Shown here: piece by piece, positions 32,978 through 41,892 of the stretch
How positions within the stretch are numbered: the first letter of the stretch is position 1
How the letters are laid out: the number at the start of each line of letters is the position of its first letter
The notes under the pieces: generated by a model
What the model saw: the letters and a program-made list of their open reading frames with translations, nothing else
Told to the model about the DNA's origin: nothing
Databases searched by the model: none
Position numbers and translations under genes: made by a program
NCBI GenBank assembly: GCA_031292555.1
Contig: JARLGV010000066.1
Coordinates: 1 to 43,181 of the forward strand
Source: Fimbriimonas sp.
GTDB taxonomy: Bacteria > Armatimonadota > Fimbriimonadia > Fimbriimonadales > Fimbriimonadaceae
Reading direction: 5' to 3'
DNA: 43,181 bases

Positions 32978-35914
32978 CTATTTCGACACCTTCCAGTTCT
33001 GGGTCACCGTCTTGGGGCCCACAAGAAGTTCAAGCGTGTATTGTCCTACCGGCACATAGGTTGCCCGGGTCGCCTCATACGGATCCAAGATCGCCTCCGC
33101 AGCTTTGACGTTCTGCCGCTTCGCTTGCTTGACCAGCTTTTGCGGGGTCAACTCGAGGTCCAGACTCAGAGTATTGAATCCGCGAACCGCATCGAACGTA
33201 GACTCCTTGACGACCTTTCCGTCCTTGCTCTTGATTCTGAAAGTTGCCTTACCTGGCACCTTCGTCCAGAAGGCGCCGGTGAGCTTCGGGGCGGACGGAG
33301 GGCTAGTGTCCCAACGTTGCTTACGGTCATAACCCCAACTCGTGGACGATGAGACGTCGTCAATCGGTTCGAGCTTGAGATCGGTATTGCGTAAGGCAGG
33401 TGTCAGGCTGAGCACCTTCTCCAACTGCAGAACCCAGATGCTTCTGGCGTGAGTCGCCGCGACCAATTCGTTGTCCCGTGCCTGGACCACTAGATCGTGA
33501 ACTGGAGTGTTTGGGATGCCTCCTTTTAGAATCTCCCATGTCTCGCCACCGTCGAAAGTAATGTACACGCCCATATCAGTTCCGGCATACATTACGTCCT
33601 TACGGTTCGGGTCCTCCCGCACGACGTTCACCGTCTCCATCGGCAGGTTTCCTGCGATCGATCTCCAACTCTTTCCGTAGTCCGTCGACTTCCAGATATA
33701 GGGCGTGAAATCGTCCTCCCGATAGCCCGATTGCGCAACGTATACCGTCTTCTCGTCCCACTTGCTCGCGACGACACGCGATACCCACTTGTCCGGAGTG
33801 GGAGTGGAGATCTTCGACCACTCGTAGCCTCCGTCCTGTGTCATCTGGACATTGCCGTCATCGCAGCCGACATAGATAAGACCGAACCTGATCGGACTCT
33901 CGCTGATGTCCTTGATCGTCGAGAATGGCACGTTGCCGTTTGGCTGGTTCTTCGTGAGATCGGGCGAGATCGGCTGGTAGTGCCTCCCCATGTCGAACGA
34001 TCTATAGAGTCGCTGCGCTCCACAATACAGGATGTCGGGATCGTGAGGCGACACGAGGATGGGGGAAATCCAGTTGAATCGCAACGCCGGATCCCCTTTT
34101 GGCGCCGAGGGTCGGGCGTTCCACGACTCGTTGGTCGTCAGGTTCAGGCCCGAATGTTCGCCGAACTGAGACGCAGTATAGACTGCCTCGCCGTCCTTCC
34201 GAGGATCGACTGCGACCGCGCTACCGTCTCCGCCTCCGATCGACTTCCACAATTCCGGATTGCTGATGCCGGGCCGATAGGTGCTAGGGCCACGCATCGT
34301 GCCATTGTCCTGAAGACCAGTGTAGATATTGTAGGGAATCTTGTTATCCACGGCGAGAGTCGTCGATTGGCCGACCGCCAAGTTGTTAAGGTGCTTGATA
34401 GTTGTCCCACCATCGTAAGAAAGGTAGAGTCCGCCGTCGTTGCCGACCCACACCTTACGAGAATCTCGCGGGTCGTTCCAGACCGCGTGATAGTCTACGT
34501 GGGCCCTTTGGAACACAGAAGACCAGGTCTTGCCCCCGTCCTTCGAACGAAGCAATGGAAGGCCCATTACGTACACGTCGTCCCGATCGACCGGATTCAC
34601 CCAGACTTTGCCCCAATAGTATCCACCAAACGGACCAAACTGCCCCCTGTCGGTGCGCCGCCAAGTTCTGCCACCATCGTCGGTACGGTACAGCTCGGCT
34701 CCGACCTCCGAGCCGAACGCGTTCGGCGACTTCTCCTTGAGCTTTTCGACCAACTGAGCCATCGTCAACTTCTTGGCCTTGATCTGGCCGAGAACGTCGT
34801 CGACCTTTAGGCTTGAATCGTAGGTCTTCAAAAACGACTGCAGTTTGTCCTTGTCGATCAACTGAACCTGTTCCTCGTCGAGCAGCACGAAACGACGTGG
34901 CGTCATGCGACCGCTGGGGACATGCTCATCGACGTCTGCCCAATCGGGGTCCTCCGATTGGTTATCGACGAACGCATAGACGGTATCCGGATGCGAGGCA
35001 CAAAGCGCAAGTCCGATACGTCCTGCGGCATCGCCAAACGGGACGTCGTTCACCTTGCTCCAGGTTCGCCCACCGTTCGCAGTGCGATAGAGCGCACTAC
35101 CGGGACCGCTCTCTAGAAAGTCCCAACTGCGGCGGTCCCTCTGCCACATGCTCGCGTATACGATCTCGGGGTTTCGCGGGTCCATTGCCAGGTCAACGGC
35201 GCCGGTCCATTCGTCCTGCTTGAGCACAAGGTCCCACGTCTTTCCCCCGTCGGTCGTTTTATAGACGCCCCGTTCCGGGTTCTCCGAGTACAAGTGCCCC
35301 AATGCTGCCACGTAAACCGTCTTCTCGTTCTTCGGGTCAATCAGGATTTTGCCAATGTGATGGCTCTCCGGCAGGCCCATCCATTGCCACGTCTTGCCCT
35401 CGTCTGTGCTCTTGAAGACGCCAGTGCCGGCGTAGCTTGTTCGTTGGCTGTTCTCTTCTCCGGTACCGACCCATATCGTCTTTCCATCCCGGCTCACCGC
35501 TACCGCCCCGATTCCGAACGAACTCTGGTTATCGAAGAGCGAAGTCCACGAGACGCCGTCGTCGTCGGTCCGATAGAGGCCTCCGGTGGCGAACGCGACG
35601 TAGACCTGGTTCGGACTACCGGCAGGCGCCACGATCACGTTAACCCGGCCGCTCTCCGTCTCCGGCCCGACGCTTCGCCACTTAATGCCGGAGAATGGGC
35701 TGTCAGCCTCAAGCTTCTCATGCTGTTTGAAGCCGTTAAGCCAATCAGCCGCCGACATGCCCTTTACGGGAGTGGGATGGTATTTACGGCGCTGCTCAAC
35801 TTTGGATACCCGCTTCTCGGGCGTGTCCTGGCCTTGATCCGGGTCGACCTGAGCCATAGCGGGCCGAACGAAAAGAACGGCCAGAAGGAGTGACGGCCAA
35901 AGGTAAGAACGCAT
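32978..35914 (-). CDS. Secreted Asp-box (BNR/VPS10-like) beta-propeller protein
   Basis: A 978-residue exported protein with a signal peptide (about 1-21, ending A-M-A-Q). About ten Asp-box motifs S/T-x-D-x-G-x-T-W are visible, such as 'FKSTDEGKTWQ', 'YKTTDGGKTWD', 'YRTDDGGRTWR' and 'ITFDGGETWE', which indicates a double or large propeller like sortilin/VPS10 domains. Such proteins are often labelled glycosyl hydrolase, but catalytic residues were not identified. A charged helical insert (about 335-400, including 'MAQLVEKLKEKSPNAFG') interrupts the propeller, and the last 120 residues form a separate beta domain. Ligand unknown; an envelope or extracellular role is likely. Confidence 0.88.
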   Translation of the reverse strand: MRSYLWPSLLLAVLFVRPAMAQVDPDQGQDTPEKRVSKVEQRRKYHPTPVKGMSAADWLNGFKQHEKLEADSPFSGIKWRSVGPETESGRVNVIVAPAGSPNQVYVAFATGGLYRTDDDGVSWTSLFDNQSSFGIGAVAVSRDGKTIWVGTGEENSQRTSYAGTGVFKSTDEGKTWQWMGLPESHHIGKILIDPKNEKTVYVAALGHLYSENPERGVYKTTDGGKTWDLVLKQDEWTGAVDLAMDPRNPEIVYASMWQRDRRSWDFLESGPGSALYRTANGGRTWSKVNDVPFGDAAGRIGLALCASHPDTVYAFVDNQSEDPDWADVDEHVPSGRMTPRRFVLLDEEQVQLIDKDKLQSFLKTYDSSLKVDDVLGQIKAKKLTMAQLVEKLKEKSPNAFGSEVGAELYRTDDGGRTWRRTDRGQFGPFGGYYWGKVWVNPVDRDDVYVMGLPLLRSKDGGKTWSSVFQRAHVDYHAVWNDPRDSRKVWVGNDGGLYLSYDGGTTIKHLNNLAVGQSTTLAVDNKIPYNIYTGLQDNGTMRGPSTYRPGISNPELWKSIGGGDGSAVAVDPRKDGEAVYTASQFGEHSGLNLTTNESWNARPSAPKGDPALRFNWISPILVSPHDPDILYCGAQRLYRSFDMGRHYQPISPDLTKNQPNGNVPFSTIKDISESPIRFGLIYVGCDDGNVQMTQDGGYEWSKISTPTPDKWVSRVVASKWDEKTVYVAQSGYREDDFTPYIWKSTDYGKSWRSIAGNLPMETVNVVREDPNRKDVMYAGTDMGVYITFDGGETWEILKGGIPNTPVHDLVVQARDNELVAATHARSIWVLQLEKVLSLTPALRNTDLKLEPIDDVSSSTSWGYDRKQRWDTSPPSAPKLTGAFWTKVPGKATFRIKSKDGKVVKESTFDAVRGFNTLSLDLELTPQKLVKQAKRQNVKAAEAILDPYEATRATYVPVGQYTLELLVGPKTVTQNWKVSK

Positions 35915-35974
35915 TAAGACCGGTTCTACCCCCGCAGCCTCGCCGGATTCCCTAAAAAGCTCTGAGAATTGCCG

Positions 35975-36733
35975 CTATTCGCCCGAACGATCGGTCAACC
36001 ATCGAACCGTCAAGATCGCTCCGGAAGCGATAGCGAGTAGGATTCCGGCAATCTTAGTGGCCAAATCGAGATCCGATTCGAAGCCCAGGTAGATGGCAAG
36101 AGGCATTGTCTGGGTCCTACCGACGAGGTTTCCGGCAAACAGGATCGTCGCGCCAAACTCTCCAAGCGCTCGTGCCCACGACGTGATCGCTCCGCTCAGC
36201 AAAGACTTTGAGCAAATCGGCAACGTCACCCGACCGAATATGTCAAGCGGGCGTGCGCCGTCCAGAGCCGCCGACTCCTCTAGGTCTCGGTTGAGCCCCT
36301 TGAACGCGATCGTGGCGGCCCGGATATAGAATGGGCTCGCCACGAATATCTGCGCCATAATGACCGCCGTTGTTGTGAACGCAAAGGAGGTAGCGACGAT
36401 TCCATGCCGCCCGAACGCCAAGAGCAATCCGATGCCGGCGGCGGCAGGTGGCAACACCACCGGAAGGTCGACCATAACGCCAACCAAGCGGCAAAACGGA
36501 AACCGGAATCGAGCCAGAGCAAATGCGAGCGGTGTCCCCAGAATTACGATCGCTACGATGCTGGCAAGTGAAGTCTCGAAGCTAAGCCGTACCGCCTGAT
36601 TGAACTCGTCGGTCGCCGCGACGCCGGCTCCCAGTGCCCGCCACGCGATCGCGAAGATCGGCAGGGCAAGGAAAGCAAGCAGGGGCACCCCTGCGACCAT
36701 CCAGCCTCCCCACCGACCGACGATCTTGCCCAT
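35975..36733 (-). CDS. modB: Molybdate ABC transporter permease
   Basis: A 252-residue inner-membrane permease of the ModB/CysT type with about six helices. The ABC-ATPase docking (EAA) loop is 'EESAALDGARPLDIFGRVTL', and 'WARALGEFGATILFAGN' is a hallmark of ModB. It follows modA by 3 nt. The ATPase gene modC is absent: the next gene on this strand is the unrelated Asp-box protein. Confidence 0.92.
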   Translation of the reverse strand: MGKIVGRWGGWMVAGVPLLAFLALPIFAIAWRALGAGVAATDEFNQAVRLSFETSLASIVAIVILGTPLAFALARFRFPFCRLVGVMVDLPVVLPPAAAGIGLLLAFGRHGIVATSFAFTTTAVIMAQIFVASPFYIRAATIAFKGLNRDLEESAALDGARPLDIFGRVTLPICSKSLLSGAITSWARALGEFGATILFAGNLVGRTQTMPLAIYLGFESDLDLATKIAGILLAIASGAILTVRWLTDRSGE

Positions 36734-36736
36734 GCT

Positions 36737-37807
36737 CTACCGCAAATCGATCGAACGCAGCCAGCGAACCCAGGCTTTAGGCGGTTGGTTGGGGAGGAAT
36801 ATCTCAAGGTTTCCGTCCTTCATCGTCACAAGATAGCATCCCCCTTCAAGGCATTGTCCAAGGTTTAGTTGCACTTCATATTGGTCGGCGCCTTTCAATT
36901 TCAACCTCCTTCCTCCAAGCTTCTGGAGGCTTGGGCGCAGGTCGTACCCGCGATAGCTTTCCCTATGACCATGCAACACGACAGTGAACGCGGTCGCCGG
37001 GAGGCGGGCGAGGGTGGAGGCATCGAAAAGCCTAACCAAGCTTCCCGATGTCAATCTAGTTGGACGTGGTTCAAGCGGCGAGCCGAATCCAGCCGCCTTG
37101 AAATCTCGCTGAGACGCGTCCGAAAACAACTCTTTGACGAACTGGGCGCCCCGATCATCCATTGACACCGCCGGATACTCAGCCTGTATATTCAGGTCGT
37201 TTGGAATCGGGACGACATTGACCTTTCCGCTGGCGGCCCGAGCGTCTGTTGTATAGACGATGCCGGCATCCGCTTCAGCCAGTTCTACCTTGGCGAGAAC
37301 CGACCGGACATCCTGCTCCCGCGACACGATATGCCCCTCAACTTGTGCGCGCCAATTGGCGCCGAAGCGCTTTGATGCGCTCGTTAGCATGATCTGGGTG
37401 TAGTTCCCGACCGGCACCGCCTTGTCCGCAACCACAATGCTCCCCAGCCGGTCAAGATCCCGGAAGGAATGGGCCGTCCGATCGCTCGACGGAACGATCG
37501 CAACCAGCCGGTTTAGCGCGAATAGCCGAAGAGAGTCTGGCTTGTAGGTGAGGTTCCGGATTGCCTCGAACCCGGCGCTAAGCATGACGTCCGCTTGGGC
37601 TCCTGAACGCAACTGAGCAACAAGTTGCTGAGATCCGGCGAAATTCAGAACGACGGTCGTGCCCGGATGGGTCGCCTCGAACCGCCGCGCGATCCGCGTC
37701 ACCGATTCCTTAAGAGAAGCGGCTGCAAACACAGTCAAAGTCTGCGCCTGTACTGCGCCTGCCGACGCCAGAGCTGCCAAAACCCACGAACATCGCTTCG
37801 GACTCAT
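36737..37807 (-). CDS. modA: Molybdate-binding periplasmic protein with C-terminal extension
   Basis: A 356-residue ModA, which captures molybdate in the periplasm for the ModB permease. A signal peptide covers 1-21. Ligand-site segments 'VFAAASLKESVTRIARRFEA', 'NFAGSQQLVAQLRSGAQADV' and 'EADAGIVYTTDA' are typical. The normal protein ends near residue 245 ('AAGFGSP'). Another roughly 110 residues follow, ending 'FLPNQPPKAWVRWLRSIDLR', faintly like the tail of a molybdopterin-binding oxidoreductase domain; that resemblance is weak. TACATT lies 7 nt before the ATG on this strand, so the transcript may be leaderless. Confidence 0.9.
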   Translation of the reverse strand: MSPKRCSWVLAALASAGAVQAQTLTVFAAASLKESVTRIARRFEATHPGTTVVLNFAGSQQLVAQLRSGAQADVMLSAGFEAIRNLTYKPDSLRLFALNRLVAIVPSSDRTAHSFRDLDRLGSIVVADKAVPVGNYTQIMLTSASKRFGANWRAQVEGHIVSREQDVRSVLAKVELAEADAGIVYTTDARAASGKVNVVPIPNDLNIQAEYPAVSMDDRGAQFVKELFSDASQRDFKAAGFGSPLEPRPTRLTSGSLVRLFDASTLARLPATAFTVVLHGHRESYRGYDLRPSLQKLGGRRLKLKGADQYEVQLNLGQCLEGGCYLVTMKDGNLEIFLPNQPPKAWVRWLRSIDLR

Positions 37808-37814
37808 GGGACAG

Positions 37815-37820
37815 AATGTA
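37815..37820 (-). promoter_or_regulatory. modA -10 element, leaderless spacing
   Basis: TACATT on the minus strand lies 7 nt upstream of the modA ATG (37805-37807). No good -35 is seen. It abuts the -35 of the divergent DinB gene. Confidence 0.35.
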
Positions 37821-37821
37821 C

Positions 37822-37851
37822 TTGATCACCAATAGCAGACGTGCGTATACT
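37822..37851 (+). promoter_or_regulatory. Leaderless-type promoter of DinB gene
   Basis: TTGATC (37822-37827), 18 nt, TATACT (37846-37851), then 6 nt to ATG 37858. Transcription should begin at or very near the start codon. Confidence 0.55.
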
Positions 37852-37857
37852 ATTCCT

Positions 37858-38334
37858 ATGGCAGTTACCAATGAGGATTTCATTATCGCCGTAGAAAAGT
37901 CCCGTGCCTACCTCCTCCGGCACTTGCAGGGACTGACGCTGGAACAACTCGACTGGAAGCCGTATCGGGAGTGCAAGAACGTGATCGAGACGATCCAGCA
38001 CCTGATCGTAGACGATCGCACGGCACTCGAATCGATGAAGACAATGTCGGAGCCCGACTATGACGATTGCGTCGTCGACGAGACGGACTACGATCGACTC
38101 CTCGAAATGCTCGACCAATCGCATCGCGAACTGATCCAATACCTCCGCGAACGGTTTGCAGACCAACCGCTCGATGCCCTGGGATGCTCGTGGGGGGCCG
38201 TAATGCCATCGCCTTTGGCAATCTCGCATCTCTCTGCCGAGGATTACTTCCACGCCGGACAGATCTCCTTTATCCGCCTCGCCACCGATCCGGCTTGGGA
38301 CTATTACGGTGCGATCTACGGGATAAGCGAGTAG
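37858..38334 (+). CDS. DinB-family protein
   Basis: About 158 residues forming the DinB/YfiT four-helix bundle. Metal-ligand histidines are in 'IETIQHLIVDDR' and 'YFHAGQISFIR', consistent with the three-histidine site of this family. Some relatives are thiol transferases or bacillithiol enzymes; the substrate here is unknown. ATG 37858 is chosen because the promoter TATACT ends 6 nt upstream and it gives the family-like start 'NEDFIIAVEKSRAYLLRHLQ'. It lies just upstream of uvrB but has no other visible tie to repair. Confidence 0.86.
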   Translation: MAVTNEDFIIAVEKSRAYLLRHLQGLTLEQLDWKPYRECKNVIETIQHLIVDDRTALESMKTMSEPDYDDCVVDETDYDRLLEMLDQSHRELIQYLRERFADQPLDALGCSWGAVMPSPLAISHLSAEDYFHAGQISFIRLATDPAWDYYGAIYGISE

Positions 38335-38372
38335 CTGGATTTGCCGTCCTTTTTGATATAATAAGTAGAATT

Positions 38373-40451
38373 ATGTCTATCGTCCCGTTCGACCGGCCGT
38401 TGGTGCTTTCGAAAGACTTTGAGCCCAAAGGCGATCAGGCGACCGCGATAGCCGGACTGGTCGATGGACTCGAGTCCGGCTATCGGTTTCAAACGCTGCT
38501 CGGCGCAACTGGAACAGGAAAGACCTATACAATGGCAAGCGTCATCGCCGAGACCCAGCGTCCGGCCCTGATCCTTGCCCACAACAAGACGCTCGCTGCC
38601 CAGCTTTGTCAGGAGTTTCGGGCGTTTTTTCCCGACAATTCCGTTCAGTACTTCATCAGCTATTACGACTATTACCAGCCGGAAGCGTACGTACCGGGCG
38701 CCGACCTGTATATCGAGAAGGATTCGTCGACAAACGAGGAGATCGAGCGCCTCCGGCACGCCGCCACTCACGCTTTGCTCGAGCGCCGAGACATAATCGT
38801 GGTCGCTTCGGTGTCTTGCATCTACGGCTTGGGATCGCCGAGCGAATATGCGGAAGCAGTCGTCACTTTCGAGACCGGTTCTACGTTCGATCTCGACGAA
38901 GCGCTCAAGAAACTCGTTTCCATGCAGTTCACGCGCAACGAAATGGTGCTCGACCGCGGCACATTCCGGGTCCGGGGCGATACCCTCGAGATCCAGCCCA
39001 AGGACGAGGAAATCGTGACGCGAGTCGAGTTCTTCGGCGACACAGTGGAGCGAATCCGGCTTTTCGATCCGTTGACCGCCGAGGTTCTCGACGAACCGGT
39101 CAAGGTGTCGATCTTTCCCGCCACCCACTACGTGACGCCGTGGGAGCGCATGGACGATGTCATCGAGCAGATCAAGGCGGAGATGGAGGCCCAGTGCGCG
39201 ATGTTCGTGTCCCAAGGGAAACTGCTGGAGGCCCAACGGTTGCGCCAGCGGACCGACTTCGACATCGAGATGATGAAGGAGGTCGGGTATTGCAGCGGCA
39301 TCGAAAACTACTCGCGGTACTTCGACGGTCGCGCACCTGGCACTGCCCCCTACACGCTCCTGGACTTTCTTCCGAGCGACGCGATCGTCTTCATCGACGA
39401 GAGTCATCAGACGCTTCCGCAGGTTCGAGCAATGTACAACGGAGACAAGCAGCGTAAGTCGATTCTCGTCGACTACGGCTTCCGGCTCCCGAGTGCACTG
39501 GATAACCGGCCACTTCGATTCGAGGAGTTCCTTGAGCGCGTGCCTCAGGTCGTCTACGTAAGCGCGACTCCCGGGCCTTTTGAGAAGGAAACCGAAAGCC
39601 AGGTCTGCGAACAGATCATCCGGCCAACCTATGTCATCGATCCCGAGATCGACGTCCGCCCGACCAAAGGCCAGATCGATGACCTGATCGGGGAGATCCA
39701 GAAGCGGGTCGCCCTTGGTCAGCGCACGTTGGTGACGACACTAACCAAAAAGATGTCGGAGGATTTGACCGGTTATCTTCAAGATCTCGGGGTAAAAGTT
39801 CAGTATATCCACTCAAACGTCCATTCGTTGGATCGGCCCGAGATCTTGCGCGACCTTCGCTTGGGCGTCTATGACGTCATCGTCGGAGTCAACCTGTTGA
39901 GAGAAGGACTCGACTTGCCGGAAGTCACCCTCGTCGCGATCCTCGATGCCGACAAGGAGGGCTTCCTTCGATCGGAGACGTCCCTGATCCAGACCATCGG
40001 ACGCGCTGCCCGCAACGTGAACGGTACCGTCATCATGTATGGAGACACGATAACCGGCTCAATGGAGCGCGCAATCGGTGAGACAAACCGGAGACGGGAG
40101 ACTCAAACGCGATACAACCGGGAACACGGCACATCGCCAACTACCGTCCATAAGGTCATTCGCGAGACGATTCGGTCGTATGAGTCGGTCGCCGAGGTTG
40201 TATCTCAATACAGCAATGAACTCAAGACCAAGATCGGGCAGGACGGTGCTCCGATTCGGATCGAGGATATCCCCCTGCTCATCGACAACCTGGAGAAGGA
40301 CATGAAGGACCTTGCGAAGGCGATGGAGTTCGAGAAGGCGGCGAACGTTCGAGATGAGATCCAGGCGCTCCGCGCACTGTTGGGAACAAGCGACGGGCGC
40401 CTCGGATCAGGCAAACGAAAGCTGAAGCGATATGCGGGGGGCCGCCACTAA
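38373..40451 (+). CDS. uvrB: Excinuclease ABC subunit UvrB
   Basis: A 692-residue UvrB, the damage-verifying helicase-like subunit of nucleotide excision repair. Walker A 'GATGTGKTYTMA' is at about 44-55. The beta-hairpin that inserts into DNA includes 'SYYDYYQPEAYVPG'. 'IVFIDESHQTLPQVRAMYNG' is motif II, 'QTIGRAARNVNG' is motif VI, and the C-terminal UVR domain 'MKDLAKAMEFEKAANVRDEI' contacts UvrC. ATG 38373 gives the standard N-terminus; a longer frame overlaps DinB. TATAAT at 38357-38362 ends 10 nt before it, so the leader is only a few bases. Confidence 0.97.
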   Translation: MSIVPFDRPLVLSKDFEPKGDQATAIAGLVDGLESGYRFQTLLGATGTGKTYTMASVIAETQRPALILAHNKTLAAQLCQEFRAFFPDNSVQYFISYYDYYQPEAYVPGADLYIEKDSSTNEEIERLRHAATHALLERRDIIVVASVSCIYGLGSPSEYAEAVVTFETGSTFDLDEALKKLVSMQFTRNEMVLDRGTFRVRGDTLEIQPKDEEIVTRVEFFGDTVERIRLFDPLTAEVLDEPVKVSIFPATHYVTPWERMDDVIEQIKAEMEAQCAMFVSQGKLLEAQRLRQRTDFDIEMMKEVGYCSGIENYSRYFDGRAPGTAPYTLLDFLPSDAIVFIDESHQTLPQVRAMYNGDKQRKSILVDYGFRLPSALDNRPLRFEEFLERVPQVVYVSATPGPFEKETESQVCEQIIRPTYVIDPEIDVRPTKGQIDDLIGEIQKRVALGQRTLVTTLTKKMSEDLTGYLQDLGVKVQYIHSNVHSLDRPEILRDLRLGVYDVIVGVNLLREGLDLPEVTLVAILDADKEGFLRSETSLIQTIGRAARNVNGTVIMYGDTITGSMERAIGETNRRRETQTRYNREHGTSPTTVHKVIRETIRSYESVAEVVSQYSNELKTKIGQDGAPIRIEDIPLLIDNLEKDMKDLAKAMEFEKAANVRDEIQALRALLGTSDGRLGSGKRKLKRYAGGRH

Positions 40452-40467
40452 GGACTAGCGGCGGGCC
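40440..40467. terminator. Shared hairpin between convergent uvrB and helicase genes
   Basis: GGCCGCC (40440-40446) pairs with GGCGGGCC (40460-40467) with one bulged G. The loop holds the TAA of uvrB and the TAG of the leftward helicase. No T-run; a bidirectional 3'-end structure is inference. Confidence 0.4.
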
Positions 40468-41747
40468 ATCGGCTTGGGTTTCGATCCCGATCGGGGACCG
40501 CTTTGCGGTTGCGAGTACGAATGGTTTCCCCGCGAGATTTGGGGTCGGCCGGTCTGGTGAGGAGTGCCCTTTCCTCGACCGAATGTCGGACGAGCGAACG
40601 GAGCCTGCCTCTCTCGGGGCAATTCGCTGTTCTCGGACAGAGGAATCTCGTTCTTTATTGCACGCTCGATATCGCGAATCCCGTTCATCTGCTCAGGAGT
40701 GGCGAGCGTGATGGCCCGGCCCGATTCGCCGGCTCGGCCAGTTCGTCCGATTCGGTGAACGTAATCGTCGGGATTGTCGGGCAAGTCATAGTTGATGACG
40801 AGCGAGATTTGTTTGACGTCGATGCCGCGCGCCGCGATATCGGTCGCCACGAGTACACGATAGTCGCCCCGCTTAAACCCTTCAAGTGCGCTGCGGCGCT
40901 GGGCCAAGGTCCGGTCGGCGTGGAGCTCGGCTGAAGGATGCCCCAACGTGTGCACATGGTGAGCGACCTTGCGGGCGCCGTGGCGAGTACGTGCGAAGAC
41001 GAGCACGCTTCCCTTGTTCTCGTCGAGAAGCCTGCTCAAGAGATTCCCTTTATCTTCGTGCCGAACGACATAGAGCTCTTGCGCGACGAGATCGGCGGTG
41101 ACGTTGGCTCTTGGCGCCTCGATCCGAACCGGATCGATCATGTAGTTCTTGGCGATTTCGACGATCTCACACGGCATCGTCGCGGAGAAGAGCATTGTCT
41201 GCCGCTCCTTCGTTACTTGGCCGAGGATCTCGCGGATTACTGGCGCAAAGCCCATGTCCAGCATCCGATCGGCCTCATCAAGGACCACGATGGATACATG
41301 ATTGAGCCGAGCTGTTCGCTGTTGGAGGTGATCCTTTAGGCGTCCCGGCGTAGCGATGATCGCATGGGGCCTGCCCTTCAACTGGCTGACCTGTCGGCCC
41401 ATTGGGGCGCCTCCGATCAGCAAAGCGGTGCGGAATCCCAACGGGCGTCCGACTTTCTGAAAAACCTCGTCTATCTGAATTGCCAACTCTCGAGTCGGCG
41501 CGATGATCAGGGCAACGCCGGGCTTTAACTGGAAATGTTGCAGGATGGGCAAGCCAAACGCAAGCGTCTTTCCGGTTCCGGTCTGAGCAACACCGGTGAC
41601 GTCGCGACCTTCCAGTGCGACCGGAATCGCCATTGCCTGAATGGGCGTTGGAGTAGTGAATTCTAGGCGATCGAGGATTTCGATCAGTGAGGGGGAGAGA
41701 TTTAGACTTCTAAAGCTGTTGTTAACGTTATTTTGTGGTGCGGACAT
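40455..41747 (-). CDS. DEAD-box RNA helicase (RhlE-like)
   Basis: About 430 residues with all DEAD-box motifs: Q motif 'FTTPTPIQ', I 'AQTGTGKT', Ia 'PTRELAIQ', Ib 'TPGRLKD', II 'DEADRMLD', III 'SATMP', and VI 'HRIGRTGRAG'. The C-terminus is a basic, Gly/Arg/Ser/Pro-rich tail that probably binds RNA, as in RhlE proteins. ATG 41747 is preferred; a GTG at 41783 adds 12 residues and lies in a region that can form a leader hairpin. Such helicases act in ribosome assembly, RNA decay or cold adaptation. Confidence 0.94.
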   Translation of the reverse strand: MSAPQNNVNNSFRSLNLSPSLIEILDRLEFTTPTPIQAMAIPVALEGRDVTGVAQTGTGKTLAFGLPILQHFQLKPGVALIIAPTRELAIQIDEVFQKVGRPLGFRTALLIGGAPMGRQVSQLKGRPHAIIATPGRLKDHLQQRTARLNHVSIVVLDEADRMLDMGFAPVIREILGQVTKERQTMLFSATMPCEIVEIAKNYMIDPVRIEAPRANVTADLVAQELYVVRHEDKGNLLSRLLDENKGSVLVFARTRHGARKVAHHVHTLGHPSAELHADRTLAQRRSALEGFKRGDYRVLVATDIAARGIDVKQISLVINYDLPDNPDDYVHRIGRTGRAGESGRAITLATPEQMNGIRDIERAIKNEIPLSENSELPRERQAPFARPTFGRGKGTPHQTGRPQISRGNHSYSQPQSGPRSGSKPKPMARR

Positions 41748-41754
41748 AAATGGA

Positions 41755-41778
41755 CTCGGGTCTCGGACGAAACCCGAG
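41755..41778 (-). promoter_or_regulatory. Leader hairpin before the DEAD-box gene
   Basis: CTCGGGT (41755-41761) and ACCCGAG (41772-41778) pair perfectly over a 10-nt loop, ending 7 nt before ATG 41747. In an mRNA starting upstream it could modulate ribosome access. Function is inference. Confidence 0.4.
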
Positions 41779-41892
41779 AACACCTATTATGACGTTTTTC
41801 CCGCCAAGAATGTTAGCGAGCATTGAGTCCTATCCTATCAAGTAATTTGAGTCTTTTCCGCAGACCCTCCCGGTTGGCCTCAAGCGGGGGCC

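Noticed and set aside
33731-34810. 359-residue rightward frame opposite the Asp-box protein
   Set aside because: Antisense shadow of repetitive coding sequence with no family resemblance.
38067-38372. N-terminal extension of uvrB through DinB
   Set aside because: Arg/Pro-rich shadow of the DinB gene; UvrB proteins start as at ATG 38373.
38316-39407. 363-residue leftward frame opposite uvrB
   Set aside because: Antisense to uvrB; His/Asp/Arg-rich composition is typical of a mirror frame in GC-rich genes.
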